Shown here piece by piece: positions 13,156 to 21,949 of a stretch of DNA of 64,000 nucleotides (positions within the stretch are counted from its first letter, which is position 1; each line of letters begins with the position of its first letter). The position numbers and the translations under genes were made by a program. The stretch comes from Brevundimonas naejangsanensis (GTDB lineage Bacteria > Pseudomonadota > Alphaproteobacteria > Caulobacterales > Caulobacteraceae), in contig NZ_CP032707.1 of the NCBI RefSeq assembly GCF_003627995.1, forward strand, positions 483,501-547,500, in the 5' to 3' direction. The notes under the pieces were generated by a model that was given only the letters and a program-made list of their open reading frames with translations, made no database searches and was not told where the DNA came from.

Positions 13156-15678
13156 ATGAGCGACCGTTCCGCAGGCATGGCCCCCTCGCGCGTCACGGCG
13201 ATCCTGGGCCCCACCAACACCGGCAAGACCCATCTGGCGGTCGAGCGCATGCTGGGCCACGCCTCGGGCATGATCGGCCTGCCGCTGCGCCTGCTGGCGC
13301 GCGAGATCTATGAGCGGATCGTCAAGCGGCGCGGGGCGGCCTCGGTCGCCCTGATCACCGGCGAGGAGAAGATCGTCCCGCCGCGCCCGGCCTTCTTCGT
13401 CTGCACGGTCGAGGCCATGCCGCTGGAGCGGTCGGTCGACTTCCTGGCGGTGGACGAGATCCAGCTGGTCGCCGATCCCGAGCGCGGCCACGTCTTCACC
13501 CAGAGGCTGCTGCATGCGCGCGGCCGGTTCGAGACCATGTTCCTGGGCGCCGGGACGATGGCGCCGCTGATGCGGTCGCTGGTCCCCGATGCGGAGATCG
13601 TCTCGCGCGAGCGGCTGTCGACGCTGAGCTACGCCGGGTCGAAGAAGCTGACCCGCCTGCCCCGCCGCAGCGCCGTGGTCGCCTTCTCGACCGAGCAGGT
13701 TTACGCCATCGCCGAACTGCTGCGTCGTCAGAGGGGCGGGGCGGCGGTGGTCATGGGCAGCCTCAGCCCCCGCACCCGCAACGCCCAGGTCGAGCTGTTC
13801 CAGTCGGGCGAGGTCGACTTCCTGGTCGCCACCGACGCCATCGGCATGGGGCTGAACATGGACGTGGACCATGTGGCCTTCGCGGGCCTGCGCAAGTTCG
13901 ACGGGCGGCGCACCCGCTGGCTGCACGCCGCCGAGATCGGCCAGATCGCCGGGCGCGCGGGGCGGCACCTGCGCGACGGGACCTTCGGCGTCACCGGCGA
14001 GGCGGAAGAGCTGGACGAGGACCTGGTCGAACAGGTGGTCGAGCATCGCTTCGATCCGGTTGAGGCGGCCGAATGGCGCAGCGGGCGGCTGGATTTCGAT
14101 GCGCTGCCCGACCTGCTGCGCTCGCTTACGGTGACGCCGGATCGGCATGGGCTGCGGCTGACGGCGCAGGCGCTGGACGAGACCCTGCTGCGGCGCTTTG
14201 CGGTCGATGAGGACGTGAAGAAGATCGCCCGCTCGCGCGGCGCCCTGATGCGTCTGTGGGAGGCGTGCCAGTTGCCGGACTTCCAGAAGACGACGCTGGA
14301 CGAGCACGCCCGTCTGTCGAAGGAGATCTTCACAGCCCTGACCAGTCGGCGCGGGCGGTTGACCGAGGACTGGGTGGCGCCGCGCTTCAACGACCTGGAC
14401 CGCGACGACGGCCAGATCGACCAGTTGTCGGCGCGGCTGTCGGGGGTGCGGACCCTGTCCTACATCGCCAACCGGCCCGACTGGATGGCGGGCGCGCAGG
14501 AGTGGCGCGACCGGACCAAGGCGCTCGAGGAGCGGCTCAGCGACGTGCTGCACGAACGGCTGACGGCGCGCTTCGTCGACCGGCGCACGGCGGCCCTGAT
14601 GCGGGCGCTGCATGTGCGCTCCGACGTGCTGGCGGGGGTGGCCAAGGACGGCGAGGTCACGGTCGAGGGCGAGGTGGTCGGCCATCTGGACGGGGTGCGC
14701 TTCACCGTCGACGCGGGCGGCTCGGCCCTGGCCGATCGGGCGCTGCGGCAAGCGGCGACGCGCGCAGTGGGGCCGGAGGTGGCGCGGCGGCTGGGGCGGC
14801 TGACGGCCGACGGCGACGACGCCTTCGCCGTCACGCCCGACGGCGGGGTGCTGTGGAGCGGCGCCCTGACCGGCCGCATCGTCAACGAAGACCCCTTCTC
14901 GCCGCGCGTGCGGCTGCTGGGCGAACTGGGGCCGGCGCCTGCGCGCGAGCGGGCCGAGCGGCGCATGGAGGCCTGGCTGGCGGGCGAGGCCGGACGCGCG
15001 CTGAAGCCGCTGAAGCGGCTGCGCCACGCGATCGAGAGCGGCGCCCTGACCGGCCTGCCGCGCGGCCTGGCTTTCCGCCTGGTCGAGGCGGGCGGCCTGA
15101 TTCCCCGGCGCGAGGTCGAGCGTGACCTAGCGGCCCTGAGCCAGCATGAGCGGCGCACGCTGAAGACCTTCGCCATCCGGGTCGGCGCCCATTCGGTCTG
15201 GCTGCCGGGCGTGATGAAGCCGCGCGCCGCCGCACTGGCCCAGGCCTTCCTGCCGCGCGAGGCGACGAACGGCCTGGCCGGCGAGGGCCTGCTGCCCCTG
15301 CCGGAGCCGGCGCCCCCAGCGCGCGCCCTGTCCGCCTTCGGCCGACGCGCGGTCGACCGCTGGACAGCGCCGGTCGAAGCGCTGGAGGCCTTCGCCGAGG
15401 CCCAACGCGCGGCAGGCAAGGCGCCGCCGTCGGATCAGGCGCTGGCCGGCCTCGGCTGGACGGCGGAGCAGGCGAAGGCGATCCAGGCCGCCCTGCGCAC
15501 GCCGCGCGCCGAACGGGCGCTGCATCCCGGCAAGCCGACGCCGCCGCCCAAGGACTCGCCCTTCGCCGCCCTGGCGCAGTTGACGCAGCCGCCGCGCCCC
15601 GCCCCCTCCGTCAAGCCCAAGGCGGCGCGCAGGCCCCGCCGCCGCCCGAGGCGGCCAGCCGCCAAAACCGCTGAATGA
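13156..15678 (+). CDS. SUV3-like ATP-dependent RNA helicase
   Basis: An 840-residue superfamily 2 helicase of the SUV3 group, which in mitochondria partners a degradosome nuclease; alphaproteobacteria keep a homologue of uncertain role in RNA turnover. Motif I: GPTNTGKTH (18-26). Motif II: DEIQ (100-103), replacing the commoner DExH. Motifs V and VI: ATDAIGMGLNMDVDHVAF and QIAGRAGRH. The C-terminus is a Lys/Arg/Pro-rich basic tail (KPKAARRPRRRPRRP), longer than in many homologues and probably RNA-binding. The ATG at 13156 is preferred to an in-frame codon 36 bases upstream because family members begin shortly before the Walker A motif. Its stop overlaps the next start (ATGA). Confidence 0.88.
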   Translation: MSDRSAGMAPSRVTAILGPTNTGKTHLAVERMLGHASGMIGLPLRLLAREIYERIVKRRGAASVALITGEEKIVPPRPAFFVCTVEAMPLERSVDFLAVDEIQLVADPERGHVFTQRLLHARGRFETMFLGAGTMAPLMRSLVPDAEIVSRERLSTLSYAGSKKLTRLPRRSAVVAFSTEQVYAIAELLRRQRGGAAVVMGSLSPRTRNAQVELFQSGEVDFLVATDAIGMGLNMDVDHVAFAGLRKFDGRRTRWLHAAEIGQIAGRAGRHLRDGTFGVTGEAEELDEDLVEQVVEHRFDPVEAAEWRSGRLDFDALPDLLRSLTVTPDRHGLRLTAQALDETLLRRFAVDEDVKKIARSRGALMRLWEACQLPDFQKTTLDEHARLSKEIFTALTSRRGRLTEDWVAPRFNDLDRDDGQIDQLSARLSGVRTLSYIANRPDWMAGAQEWRDRTKALEERLSDVLHERLTARFVDRRTAALMRALHVRSDVLAGVAKDGEVTVEGEVVGHLDGVRFTVDAGGSALADRALRQAATRAVGPEVARRLGRLTADGDDAFAVTPDGGVLWSGALTGRIVNEDPFSPRVRLLGELGPAPARERAERRMEAWLAGEAGRALKPLKRLRHAIESGALTGLPRGLAFRLVEAGGLIPRREVERDLAALSQHERRTLKTFAIRVGAHSVWLPGVMKPRAAALAQAFLPREATNGLAGEGLLPLPEPAPPARALSAFGRRAVDRWTAPVEALEAFAEAQRAAGKAPPSDQALAGLGWTAEQAKAIQAALRTPRAERALHPGKPTPPPKDSPFAALAQLTQPPRPAPSVKPKAARRPRRRPRRPAAKTAE

Positions 15679-15950
15679 GCGTCGAGAGCTGCCGTATCGA
15701 CGTCTGGCTGTGGCGGGCGCGCTTCGCCAAGACGCGCAGCCTGGCGGCCGCCCTGGTCGAGAAGGGCGCCATCCGACTGTCCCACAACGGCGTCCAGACC
15801 CGGCTCGACAAGCCCAGCCGCAGCGTCCACCCCGGCGACGAGGTGCTGTTCGCCCAGGGCGGGCGGCTGATCGCCGTGCGCGTGCTGCAGATGGGCGAAA
15901 GGCGCGGCCCGCCCGAGGAAGCCCGCGCCCTGTATGAGGCGCTGGACTGA
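15675..15950 (+). CDS. S4-domain RNA-binding protein (Hsp15-like)
   Basis: A 91-residue protein that is almost entirely an S4 domain: [38 protein letters not shown], then the [12 protein letters not shown] turn. This is the Hsp15/HslR type, which in E. coli binds stalled 50S subunits carrying peptidyl-tRNA. The start overlaps the helicase stop by 4 bases, so the two are translationally coupled; both products bind RNA. In many alphaproteobacteria this pair is followed by fdxA and carD, and the same order is seen here with the YceI gene and a repeat inserted between. Confidence 0.88.
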   Translation: MSVESCRIDVWLWRARFAKTRSLAAALVEKGAIRLSHNGVQTRLDKPSRSVHPGDEVLFAQGGRLIAVRVLQMGERRGPPEEARALYEALD

Positions 15951-15955
15951 CGCCC

Positions 15956-16076
15956 CACCTCCCCGTGCAATGGGGAGGTGGATCGGCGGCGCAGCCGACG
16001 AGACGGAGGGGCCGCCTCCTCAAGCGCAGAAGCCCCTCCACCGCTACGCGGTCCCCCTCCCCATTCCATGGGGAGG
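15956..16076. repeat. Palindromic intergenic element, family B, copy 2 (inverted)
   Basis: Hairpins CACCTCCCC/GGGGAGGTG (15956-15980) and CCTCCCCATTCCATGGGGAGG (16056-16076) enclose about 75 bases that include CCACCGCTACGCGGTCCCC. That motif is the reverse complement of the one in copy 1 at 9016-9098, so the two elements are in opposite orientation. The repeat separates convergent genes and may also act as a bidirectional terminator. Confidence 0.75.
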
Positions 16077-16081
16077 AAAAC

Positions 16082-16720
16082 TCAGCCCTGCGGCTTCACG
16101 AACTCGCCTTCGATGTGCAGCGTCACCTCGTCGCCCAGGGCGGGCAGGCCGTAGGTGATGCCGAAGTCCGAGCGCTTGATGGTCGCCTCACCGTCGAAGC
16201 CGGCCTTGTAGCCGCCGCGCGTCGGGCCGGCCTGGTTGAACCTGACCTGCATGGTCACCGGCTTGGTCACCCCGCGCAGGGTCAGCTCGCCATGCACCAT
16301 GGCCCGGTTCGGCTGGGCCGGGTCCAGCATGATGTGGACCGAGCGGAAGGTCGCGGTCGGGTGGTTGGCCGTACCGAAGAAGTCCGCCGTCTGCAGGTGG
16401 CGGTTCAGCCCGTCCGAGTTGGAGGCGACGTCCGTCAGGGGGACGGTCGCCGTCAGGCGGCTGGCCGACGGATCGGCCGGGTCCAGCTTCAGCTGGGCCT
16501 GCACGTTCACGAACTGGCCCGTATAGGTCGAGAAGCCCAGATGATCGACCGACCAGGTGATCTTGCCGTGGGCGGAATCCAGCCTGTAGTCGCCCGCCTG
16601 CACCTCGGACGGGACCTTGGTCAGGGCCGCCTGGGCGACGACGGCGCCGCCGGCCAGAAGGCTGAGCGCGAGAGCTCCGGCGCCGATGCGGGCGACAGCG
16701 GATCGGGCGATGAGACGCAT
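16082..16720 (-). CDS. YceI family periplasmic protein
   Basis: 212 residues with a Sec signal peptide (about 1-31, ending VVAQA). The YceI lipocalin-like beta barrel is shown by [54 protein letters not shown] and [26 protein letters not shown]. Such barrels bind polyisoprenoid ligands; the cellular role in alphaproteobacteria is undefined. The stop lies just beyond the family B repeat. The 174-base gap upstream separates it from the divergent ferredoxin gene. Confidence 0.92.
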   Translation of the reverse strand: MRLIARSAVARIGAGALALSLLAGGAVVAQAALTKVPSEVQAGDYRLDSAHGKITWSVDHLGFSTYTGQFVNVQAQLKLDPADPSASRLTATVPLTDVASNSDGLNRHLQTADFFGTANHPTATFRSVHIMLDPAQPNRAMVHGELTLRGVTKPVTMQVRFNQAGPTRGGYKAGFDGEATIKRSDFGITYGLPALGDEVTLHIEGEFVKPQG

Positions 16721-16894
16721 GGGCGAACCTCCTTCTGAACGACGATATGCCGACGCCTTGGATGTCGGCTGGCCGGGACGGCGTCAAGCGGGGGCGGCGC
16801 GCGACCGCGCCCTCGGTTGACAGTTGGGTCTCGCGGGGTCATTTCCCCGCCCTCGACCGTTTTTGTCCCTGCAACAGGCTGATCCCCGCCCGCC

Positions 16895-17236
16895 ATGACC
16901 TACATCGTCACCGACGCCTGCGTGAAATGTAAGTTCATGGACTGCGTCGAAGTGTGTCCGGTGGACTGCTTCTACGAGGGCGAGAACTTCCTGGTCATCG
17001 CCCCCGACGAATGCATCGACTGCGGCGTGTGCGAGCCGGAGTGCCCCGTCGACGCCATCGTCCCTGACACCGAGGATGAGCCGGACGGCAAGTGGCTGCA
17101 GGTCAACGCGGAATACGCCAAGGTCTGGCCGAACATCACGGTCAAGGGCACGCCCCCGGCGGATCGCGAGCAGTATGAGCGCGAAACCGGCAAGTTCGAG
17201 AAGTATTTCAGCCCCAAGCCGGGCAAGGGCTCCTAA
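16895..17236 (+). CDS. fdxA: 7Fe ferredoxin FdxA
   Basis: A 113-residue ferredoxin with two clusters: cysteines at 9, 12, 17, 21 and 25 near the N-terminus (C-x7-C-x3-CP type, 3Fe-4S ligands included) and [12 protein letters not shown] (40-51) for the 4Fe-4S cluster. The C-terminal extension ([18 protein letters not shown]) is typical of the alphaproteobacterial FdxA group. It is a cytoplasmic electron carrier; the partner is unknown. A TTGACA hexamer at 16817 followed 17 bases later by a weak -10 (CATTTC) may be its promoter. Confidence 0.93.
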   Translation: MTYIVTDACVKCKFMDCVEVCPVDCFYEGENFLVIAPDECIDCGVCEPECPVDAIVPDTEDEPDGKWLQVNAEYAKVWPNITVKGTPPADREQYERETGKFEKYFSPKPGKGS

Positions 17237-17546
17237 GAACCCGCCACATTGCGGTCACATTGTGCCCGGCCACGCCGACCGCCCTGTGGATATTTTGAGA
17301 TTCCCTAATTTTATGATAGGTTCCTGCCTATTCGAAACGGGCGGTTCCGCAGTTCTGCGCGCCGCCCGCATTTGCGACAGAGCCCCGCCGCGAGGACGGG
17401 GTCGGCCAGAGGTTCGGTGATCCGTTTTCGCGTCTGACAGTGCGACCCTCCGCTCAACCGACGGGCCCGACGCCCGGCGGACGGGCGGTTTTTGCTTGGA
17501 AGACACGGCGGCGATCTCGCTTCCCCTGGTTCGGGAAAGGAATGAC
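17237..17546. other. 310-bp fdxA-carD spacer: possible hairpin and carD leader, no gene
   Basis: The gap begins with AT-richer DNA containing TATGAT at 17312-17317, a fair -10 element without a matching -35. At 17471-17487 the arms CGCCCG/CGGGCG enclose a 5-base loop and are followed by GTTTTTG, like a weak intrinsic terminator or attenuator. The hairpin is 54 bases upstream of the carD start, so it could end fdxA transcripts or sit in the carD leader. No coding sequence is supported. Confidence 0.5.
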
Positions 17547-18086
17547 ATGACGAGCAAGACCGGTCTGGAATTCAAGGTTGGCGATGCGGTGGTCTATCCA
17601 GCCCACGGCGTCGGCAAGGTCGCCGCGATCGAGACCCAGGAAGTCGCCGGCATGGCGCTGGAAGTCTATGTCGTGACCTTCGAGCACGAGAAGATGACGC
17701 TGCGCGTCCCGACCAAGAAGGCCAAGACTGCCGGCCTGCGCACCCTGGCCGCCGACGACACCGTGTCCAAGGCCCTGACCACGCTCAAGGGCCGCGCCCG
17801 CGTCAAGCGCACCATGTGGTCGCGCCGCGCCCAGGAATACGAAGCCAAGATCAACTCGGGCGACCTGATCTCGATCGCCGAGGTGGTGCGCGACCTGCAC
17901 CGCGCCGAGACCCAGCCGGAACAGTCCTATTCCGAGCGCCAGCTCTATGAATCGGCCCTGGACCGCATGGCCCGCGAAGTCGCCGCGGCCAACAAGATCG
18001 ACAAGGACGAGGCCATGGCCCTGCTGGGCAAGTCGCTCAGCGCCAAGAAGCCCGTCGCTCCGGCCGCCGAGGCCGAGGCCGCCTGA
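17547..18086 (+). CDS. carD: CarD family transcriptional regulator
   Basis: CarD binds the RNA polymerase beta lobe and stabilises open complexes at rRNA and other promoters; CdnL is the Caulobacter name. The ATG at 17547 follows GGAAAGGAA and gives MTSKTGLEFKVGDAVVYPAHGVGKV; an upstream in-frame codon has no family support. The 179-residue protein has the RNAP-interacting Tudor-like domain (about 7-62) and a helical C-terminal domain (ARVKRTMWSRRAQEYEAKINSGDLISIAEVVRDL) with the conserved Trp that contacts the transcription-bubble edge. A strong terminator follows. Confidence 0.95.
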   Translation: MTSKTGLEFKVGDAVVYPAHGVGKVAAIETQEVAGMALEVYVVTFEHEKMTLRVPTKKAKTAGLRTLAADDTVSKALTTLKGRARVKRTMWSRRAQEYEAKINSGDLISIAEVVRDLHRAETQPEQSYSERQLYESALDRMAREVAAANKIDKDEAMALLGKSLSAKKPVAPAAEAEAA

Positions 18087-18114
18087 CACCCGGCGCCCTT
18101 CGAAGACGACAAAA

Positions 18115-18142
18115 GGCCCGGCGGCGACGCCGGGCCTTTTTT
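18115..18142 (+). terminator. Intrinsic terminator of carD
   Basis: GGCCCGGCG-GCGA-CGCCGGGCC followed by six T: a perfect 9-bp G/C stem with a 4-base loop. It starts 28 bases after the carD stop. AAAA directly before the stem gives it partial activity on the opposite strand, which would serve the convergent DUF3617 gene. Confidence 0.95.
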
Positions 18143-18182
18143 GTGACGCGCGACCGGCGGCCGCCGCCCTTTTCAGCTTCCC

Positions 18183-18680
18183 TCAGAAATATTCAGCGCC
18201 GGCCGGACACTGGGCGGCCAGACGTCGCGCCGTGATGCTGGCGGGGATGTAGGGGGTCCCGCGCACCAACTGGGCGCCGCCGTTGAAGCGGAAGGCCTGC
18301 TGCTCATAGGTGCCGTTCAGGCGCACATTGATGCGGCGGCCCTTGCGGTCCTGGCAACTGCCTTCAAAGCGGGCCTTGCCGTCGCCGACCTCGCGCGTCG
18401 GATAGGTGCATTGCCATTTGCGCGTCGACAGGCCGCCGAAGAAGCGGTTGATCTCGCTGGGCCGCACGCATTTCTGTTCGGTGTCGCGCGCGCCCATGAC
18501 GCTGGTGGTGTATTCCCAGTAGCCTGGCAAGACCTCGCTCTGGGCCGCCGACTGCGCATGCGGGGCCGAAGCGGGCGCGGCCAGCATGACGGCGCCGGCG
18601 AGCACGGGAGCGGCCATGGCCGCGAGCTTGGCGAAGGGCGTCAGGGTCTTCATCGGCTTGGCGTTCATGGAACTGTTCAT
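18183..18680 (-). CDS. DUF3617 domain periplasmic protein
   Basis: 165 residues with a Sec signal peptide (hydrophobic core AKLAAMAAPVLAGAVMLAAPAS). The mature part begins LPGYWEYTTSV, the DUF3617 hallmark, and keeps three conserved cysteines (KCVRP, WQCTYP, GSCQDR). Function unknown. Three Met codons near the N-terminus (18680, 18668, 18653) are possible starts; the last (MKTLTPFAKLAAMAAP) gives the most compact signal peptide. It is convergent with carD. Confidence 0.75.
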   Translation of the reverse strand: MNSSMNAKPMKTLTPFAKLAAMAAPVLAGAVMLAAPASAPHAQSAAQSEVLPGYWEYTTSVMGARDTEQKCVRPSEINRFFGGLSTRKWQCTYPTREVGDGKARFEGSCQDRKGRRINVRLNGTYEQQAFRFNGGAQLVRGTPYIPASITARRLAAQCPAGAEYF

Positions 18681-18741
18681 GGATCTTTCTATATAGGCAC
18701 GGCTTGAACGGCTGCTGAACGACAGCGATCCGTCGCCTTCA

Positions 18742-18776
18742 GAATGACTCCAGCCTTGACGCCCGGCGAGTCATTC
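18742..18776. promoter_or_regulatory. Inverted repeat GAATGACTC-N17-GAGTCATTC across the rpmB -35 region
   Basis: A perfect 9-bp inverted repeat brackets the TTGACG -35 hexamer (18756-18761) of the putative rpmB promoter. Because it lies upstream of the expected transcription start it would act at the DNA level, as a candidate operator for a dimeric or dimer-of-dimers regulator. The regulator is not identified. Confidence 0.5.
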
Positions 18777-18785
18777 CTCTATACG
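18756..18785 (+). promoter_or_regulatory. Sigma-70-type promoter of rpmB
   Basis: TTGACG (18756-18761), an 18-base spacer and TATACG (18780-18785) form a good housekeeping promoter about 90 bases upstream of the rpmB ATG. Confidence 0.7.
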
Positions 18786-18873
18786 GCCCCCTCTCGCGCG
18801 GGCCCCTTTGCTCGCCGCGCCCCTGTTTCATGCGTCCGCATCGGTCCGCGGATGTGACCTTGAGGATCTTAAG

Positions 18874-19170
18874 ATGTCGCGTCGCTGCGAACTCACCGGT
18901 ATCGGCCCCATGGTCGGCCATCACGTGAGCCACTCCAACATCAAGACCAAGCGCCGTTTCCTGCCGTCGCTGAAGACGGTCAAGGTTCAGTCGGAATCGC
19001 TGGGCCAGACCTTCTCGCTGCGGATCTCGAACGCCGCCCTGCGCACCCTGGACTTCAAGGGCGGCCTGGACGCCTTCATCGTCAAGGCCCGCGACGAGCA
19101 GCTGTCGACCGCCGCCCTGCGCATCAAGCGTCAGGTCCGCGCCAAGCTGGCCGAGCAAGCCGCCGCCTGA
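18874..19170 (+). CDS. rpmB: 50S ribosomal protein L28
   Basis: A 98-residue L28 with [22 protein letters not shown] and [21 protein letters not shown], typical of the alphaproteobacterial form, which has a longer C-terminal helix ([29 protein letters not shown]). The ATG at 18874 follows TGAGGA at 18861-18866. Only one of the Cys residues of zinc-ribbon L28 forms is present. It stands as a single-gene unit between its own promoter and a strong terminator. Confidence 0.97.
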   Translation: MSRRCELTGIGPMVGHHVSHSNIKTKRRFLPSLKTVKVQSESLGQTFSLRISNAALRTLDFKGGLDAFIVKARDEQLSTAALRIKRQVRAKLAEQAAA

Positions 19171-19197
19171 TCGGCGTCGACTGACGGATTTTGAAGA

Positions 19198-19222
19198 GGC
19201 CGGCGGAAACGCCGGCCTTTTT
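19198..19222 (+). terminator. Intrinsic terminator of rpmB
   Basis: GGCCGGCG-GAAA-CGCCGGCC followed by TTTTT, an 8-bp stem with a GNRA-type loop, beginning 27 bases after the rpmB stop. Confidence 0.93.
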
Positions 19223-19246
19223 GTTTGGCGCGCTTCCAGAGCGTCT

Positions 19247-19393
19247 CCCTTCCCCCTCGATGGGGAAAGGGCGGGGATGGGGGTGCCCGCGAGGCATTAA
19301 ATGCAAAGGCGCGTGAGGCGCCGGCGTCTCCGAGCTTGGCGATCCAGCTCCTGCCTCCACCCCCACCCAACCCTCCCCCATCGAGGGGGAGGG
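19247..19393. repeat. Palindromic intergenic element, family A, copy 2
   Basis: A 147-bp copy of the element at 7004-7148: left hairpin CCCTTCCCC-TCGA-TGGGGAAAGGG (19247-19271) and right hairpin CCCTCCCCCATCGAGGGGGAGGG (19371-19393). Shared interior includes a GCGC-TGAGGCG block followed by GCGTCTCC. Same orientation as copy 1. It fills most of the 325-base gap between rpmB and the aminopeptidase gene. Confidence 0.8.
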
Positions 19394-19495
19394 CTTCACC
19401 TGTGGGACGCCGGCAAGGGCAATGACGCAAAGCAAAGGGTTGCCGCACGGCGCTCCCCCGCTACCCTCTCGGCTCATCTCGCCGGAGCCCTCGTC

Positions 19496-21214
19496 TTGCG
19501 CCCTCTCGCCGCCCTCTGCCTGACCACGGCCCTGCTGTCGTCGCCCGCCCTCGCGCAGGAGAAGCAATCAGTCGCCCAGTTGCGCGACTCCACCGCCTTC
19601 ACCCTATCCAGCGGCACAGCCCGCAGAGGTTCGCAAAAGGTAGTGCGGTTCGACAAGGCGGACCTGTCTTTCACTGTATTGCCCGACGAGCAGGCTTTGC
19701 GGGGTGAAGCCACCCTGACTTTCGCCCCGCTAGCTCCGATAGAGTTCATCGATTTGGACTTGGACGCTGTGTTCGACATCATCGAGATTCAGCTGAACGG
19801 TCAGTCCTTACCACCCGGAGCTTGGAGCAATCCCGAAGGTCGGCTGAGCATTGCTCTACCCCGGACCTTCGCTGTGGATGAAGTCGTTAATGTCCGCATC
19901 GCCTACGCCGGCCGCCCGCATCAGGCCAAGCGGGCGCCCTGGGACGGCGGCTTCGTCTGGACCACCACGCCCGACGGCCAGCCGTGGGTCGCCAGCGCGG
20001 TGCAGGGCGAGGGCTGCGACCTGTTCTGGCCCTGCATCGACCATCCGCAGGGCGAGCCCGACCGGGTGGACCTGCACATCACCGTGCCGTCGGACCTCAG
20101 CGCCCCCGCCAACGGCCGCTTTCTCGGCAAGACAGACAACGGCGACGGCACGACGACCTGGAACTGGACCGCGCGCCAGCCGGACACCTACGCCATCAGC
20201 CTGAACGTCGGCTCCTATATGGAGATGTCCGCCGACTACCCCAGCCGGTTCGGCAAAGTGATCCCCCTGCGCTTCTGGCGCCTGGCCTCCGACGATCCGG
20301 CCAAGGCCCAGGCCCTGTTCGACGAATTCCCCAAGATGATGGACTTCTTCGAGGCGACGATCGGCCCCTTCCCCTTCGGCGACGAGAAGATGGGCGTGGT
20401 GGAGACCCCGCACCTGGGCATGGAGCACCAGACCATCAACGCCTACGGCAACGGCTACAAGCTGGACGGCAAGGGCTACGACTGGCTGCTGCAGCACGAA
20501 CTGGCGCACGAGTGGTTCGGCAACCAGATGACCAACGCCGACTGGGACGACATGTGGCTGCACGAGGGGTTCGGCACCTATATGCAGCCCCTCTACGCCC
20601 GCTGGCTGAACGGCGAGCGGGCCATGCAGGCCGAACTGCAGACCATGCGGCTGACGCTCGCCAACCGGTTCCCCGTCGTCTCGGGCCGGCCGCAGGACGC
20701 CGGGACCGTCTATAACGCCGAGACCGGACCGGCGCTGGACCTCTATTACAAGGGCGCCCTGATCGCCCACACCCTGCGCCTCTACATCGGCGACGACGCC
20801 TTCTACGAATCCCTGCGCCGCCTGGTGTACGGCCGCCCCGATCCCAAGCCGGGGAACTTCCAGCCGCGCTACGCCACGACGCCGGAGTATGTGGCCATCG
20901 TCAACGAGGTGACCGGCCGTGATCTGGGCTGGTTCTTCGACGCCTACCTCTACCAAGCCGCCCTGCCCGATCTGGTCATGACCCGCGACGGCGAGCGCGT
21001 GAGCCTGGAATGGAAGACCGGCAACGCCCGCCCCTTCCCCCTGCCGGTCGAGATCGAGGTGGACGGCAAGCGGCGCGTCCTGCCCATGGCCGACGGCCGC
21101 GCGACGTTCAGTGCGCCCGCGAGCGCGCACATCCTTCTGGATCCCGGCTCCAAGGTGCTGCGCCGCCTGGAATATCTGGAGCGGTGGAAGGCGTCGCAGA
21201 CGCCGAAGACCTGA
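19496..21214 (+). CDS. M1 family metallopeptidase, secreted
   Basis: No ATG fits the signal peptide; a TTG at 19496 with GGAG at 19484-19487 gives an N-terminus MRPLAALCLTTALLSSPALAQ, a clean Sec signal, so it is preferred. The 572-residue protein has the M1 N-terminal beta domain, the substrate-binding region GMEHQTINAYG and the zinc site HELAH-x18-E (His334, His338, Glu357) in QHELAHEWFGNQ ... LHEGFGTY. It lacks the long C-terminal HEAT domain of PepN, as in short periplasmic M1 enzymes. Codon use in the first ~130 codons (to about 19900) is plainly less G/C-rich than in the rest, suggesting a mosaic gene. It ends 3 bases from the convergent HNH gene. Confidence 0.88.
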   Translation: MRPLAALCLTTALLSSPALAQEKQSVAQLRDSTAFTLSSGTARRGSQKVVRFDKADLSFTVLPDEQALRGEATLTFAPLAPIEFIDLDLDAVFDIIEIQLNGQSLPPGAWSNPEGRLSIALPRTFAVDEVVNVRIAYAGRPHQAKRAPWDGGFVWTTTPDGQPWVASAVQGEGCDLFWPCIDHPQGEPDRVDLHITVPSDLSAPANGRFLGKTDNGDGTTTWNWTARQPDTYAISLNVGSYMEMSADYPSRFGKVIPLRFWRLASDDPAKAQALFDEFPKMMDFFEATIGPFPFGDEKMGVVETPHLGMEHQTINAYGNGYKLDGKGYDWLLQHELAHEWFGNQMTNADWDDMWLHEGFGTYMQPLYARWLNGERAMQAELQTMRLTLANRFPVVSGRPQDAGTVYNAETGPALDLYYKGALIAHTLRLYIGDDAFYESLRRLVYGRPDPKPGNFQPRYATTPEYVAIVNEVTGRDLGWFFDAYLYQAALPDLVMTRDGERVSLEWKTGNARPFPLPVEIEVDGKRRVLPMADGRATFSAPASAHILLDPGSKVLRRLEYLERWKASQTPKT

Positions 21215-21217
21215 CGT

Positions 21218-21787
21218 CTAAGGCTCCAATTCGATGTCCCAGTAGAGGTAATCCAGCCAGCTCTGATGCAGGAAGTGCGGCGGGAAACGGCGGCCCGCCT
21301 GCTGTAGCTGCCAGGCGCTGGGCTGGTGGGCGGTGCGGCGCAGGGGCATCTGGGCCTGGCCGGGGGTGCGCCCGCCCTTGCGCAGATTGCAGGGGCCGCA
21401 GGCGGCGACGATGTTCTGCCAGGTGGTGCGGCCACCGCGCGAGCGGGGGATGACGTGGTCGAAGGTCAGGTCCTGGGCCGTGCCCGGCTCGCCGCAATAC
21501 TGGCAGGCGAAACCGTCGCGCAGGAAGACGTTGAAGCGGGTGAAGGCGGGGCTGCGGTCCTGATCGACGTAGGACTTGAGGCAGACCACGCTGGGCAGCT
21601 GCATCTCCAGCGAGGGGCTGCGGACGATCTTGTCATAGGTGGCGACCACGTCGACGCGGTCCTGCCATACAGCCTTGACCACCTCTTCCCAGGGCCACAG
21701 CGACAAGGGGAAGTAGGACAAGGGCCGGAAGTCGGCGTTCAGCACCAGGGCTGGAAAACCGGACGGCGGACGGGTCAGGACCTGCAT
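21218..21787 (-). CDS. HNH endonuclease family protein
   Basis: 189 residues. The C-terminal half has the HNH/zinc core: FACQYCGEPGTAQDLTFDHVIPRSRGGRTTWQNIVAACGPCNLRKGGRTP, with two CxxC zinc pairs, the catalytic FDH and the N of the motif. The N-terminal region (ALVLNADFRPLSYFPLSLWPWEEVVKAVW) is conserved in a chromosomal family widespread in alphaproteobacteria and cyanobacteria, not tied to mobile elements. The substrate in the cell is unknown; a repair role is possible. It overlaps nothing upstream, and its 3' end abuts the M1 gene. Confidence 0.9.
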   Translation of the reverse strand: MQVLTRPPSGFPALVLNADFRPLSYFPLSLWPWEEVVKAVWQDRVDVVATYDKIVRSPSLEMQLPSVVCLKSYVDQDRSPAFTRFNVFLRDGFACQYCGEPGTAQDLTFDHVIPRSRGGRTTWQNIVAACGPCNLRKGGRTPGQAQMPLRRTAHQPSAWQLQQAGRRFPPHFLHQSWLDYLYWDIELEP

Positions 21788-21949
21788 CAGGCCCTCCCGT
21801 CCATGCGGGGGGATATCGACGCTACAGGACTGAAGACACGTCTCCTTCCTTGGTCTGCTGACGAAAATCCTACGCCTGATTCCCGCGCATCGCCATGACC
21901 GGCATGAGGAGTTTTCGTGACGACCCGCGCCAGGCTCCGGGCCGCGGGC

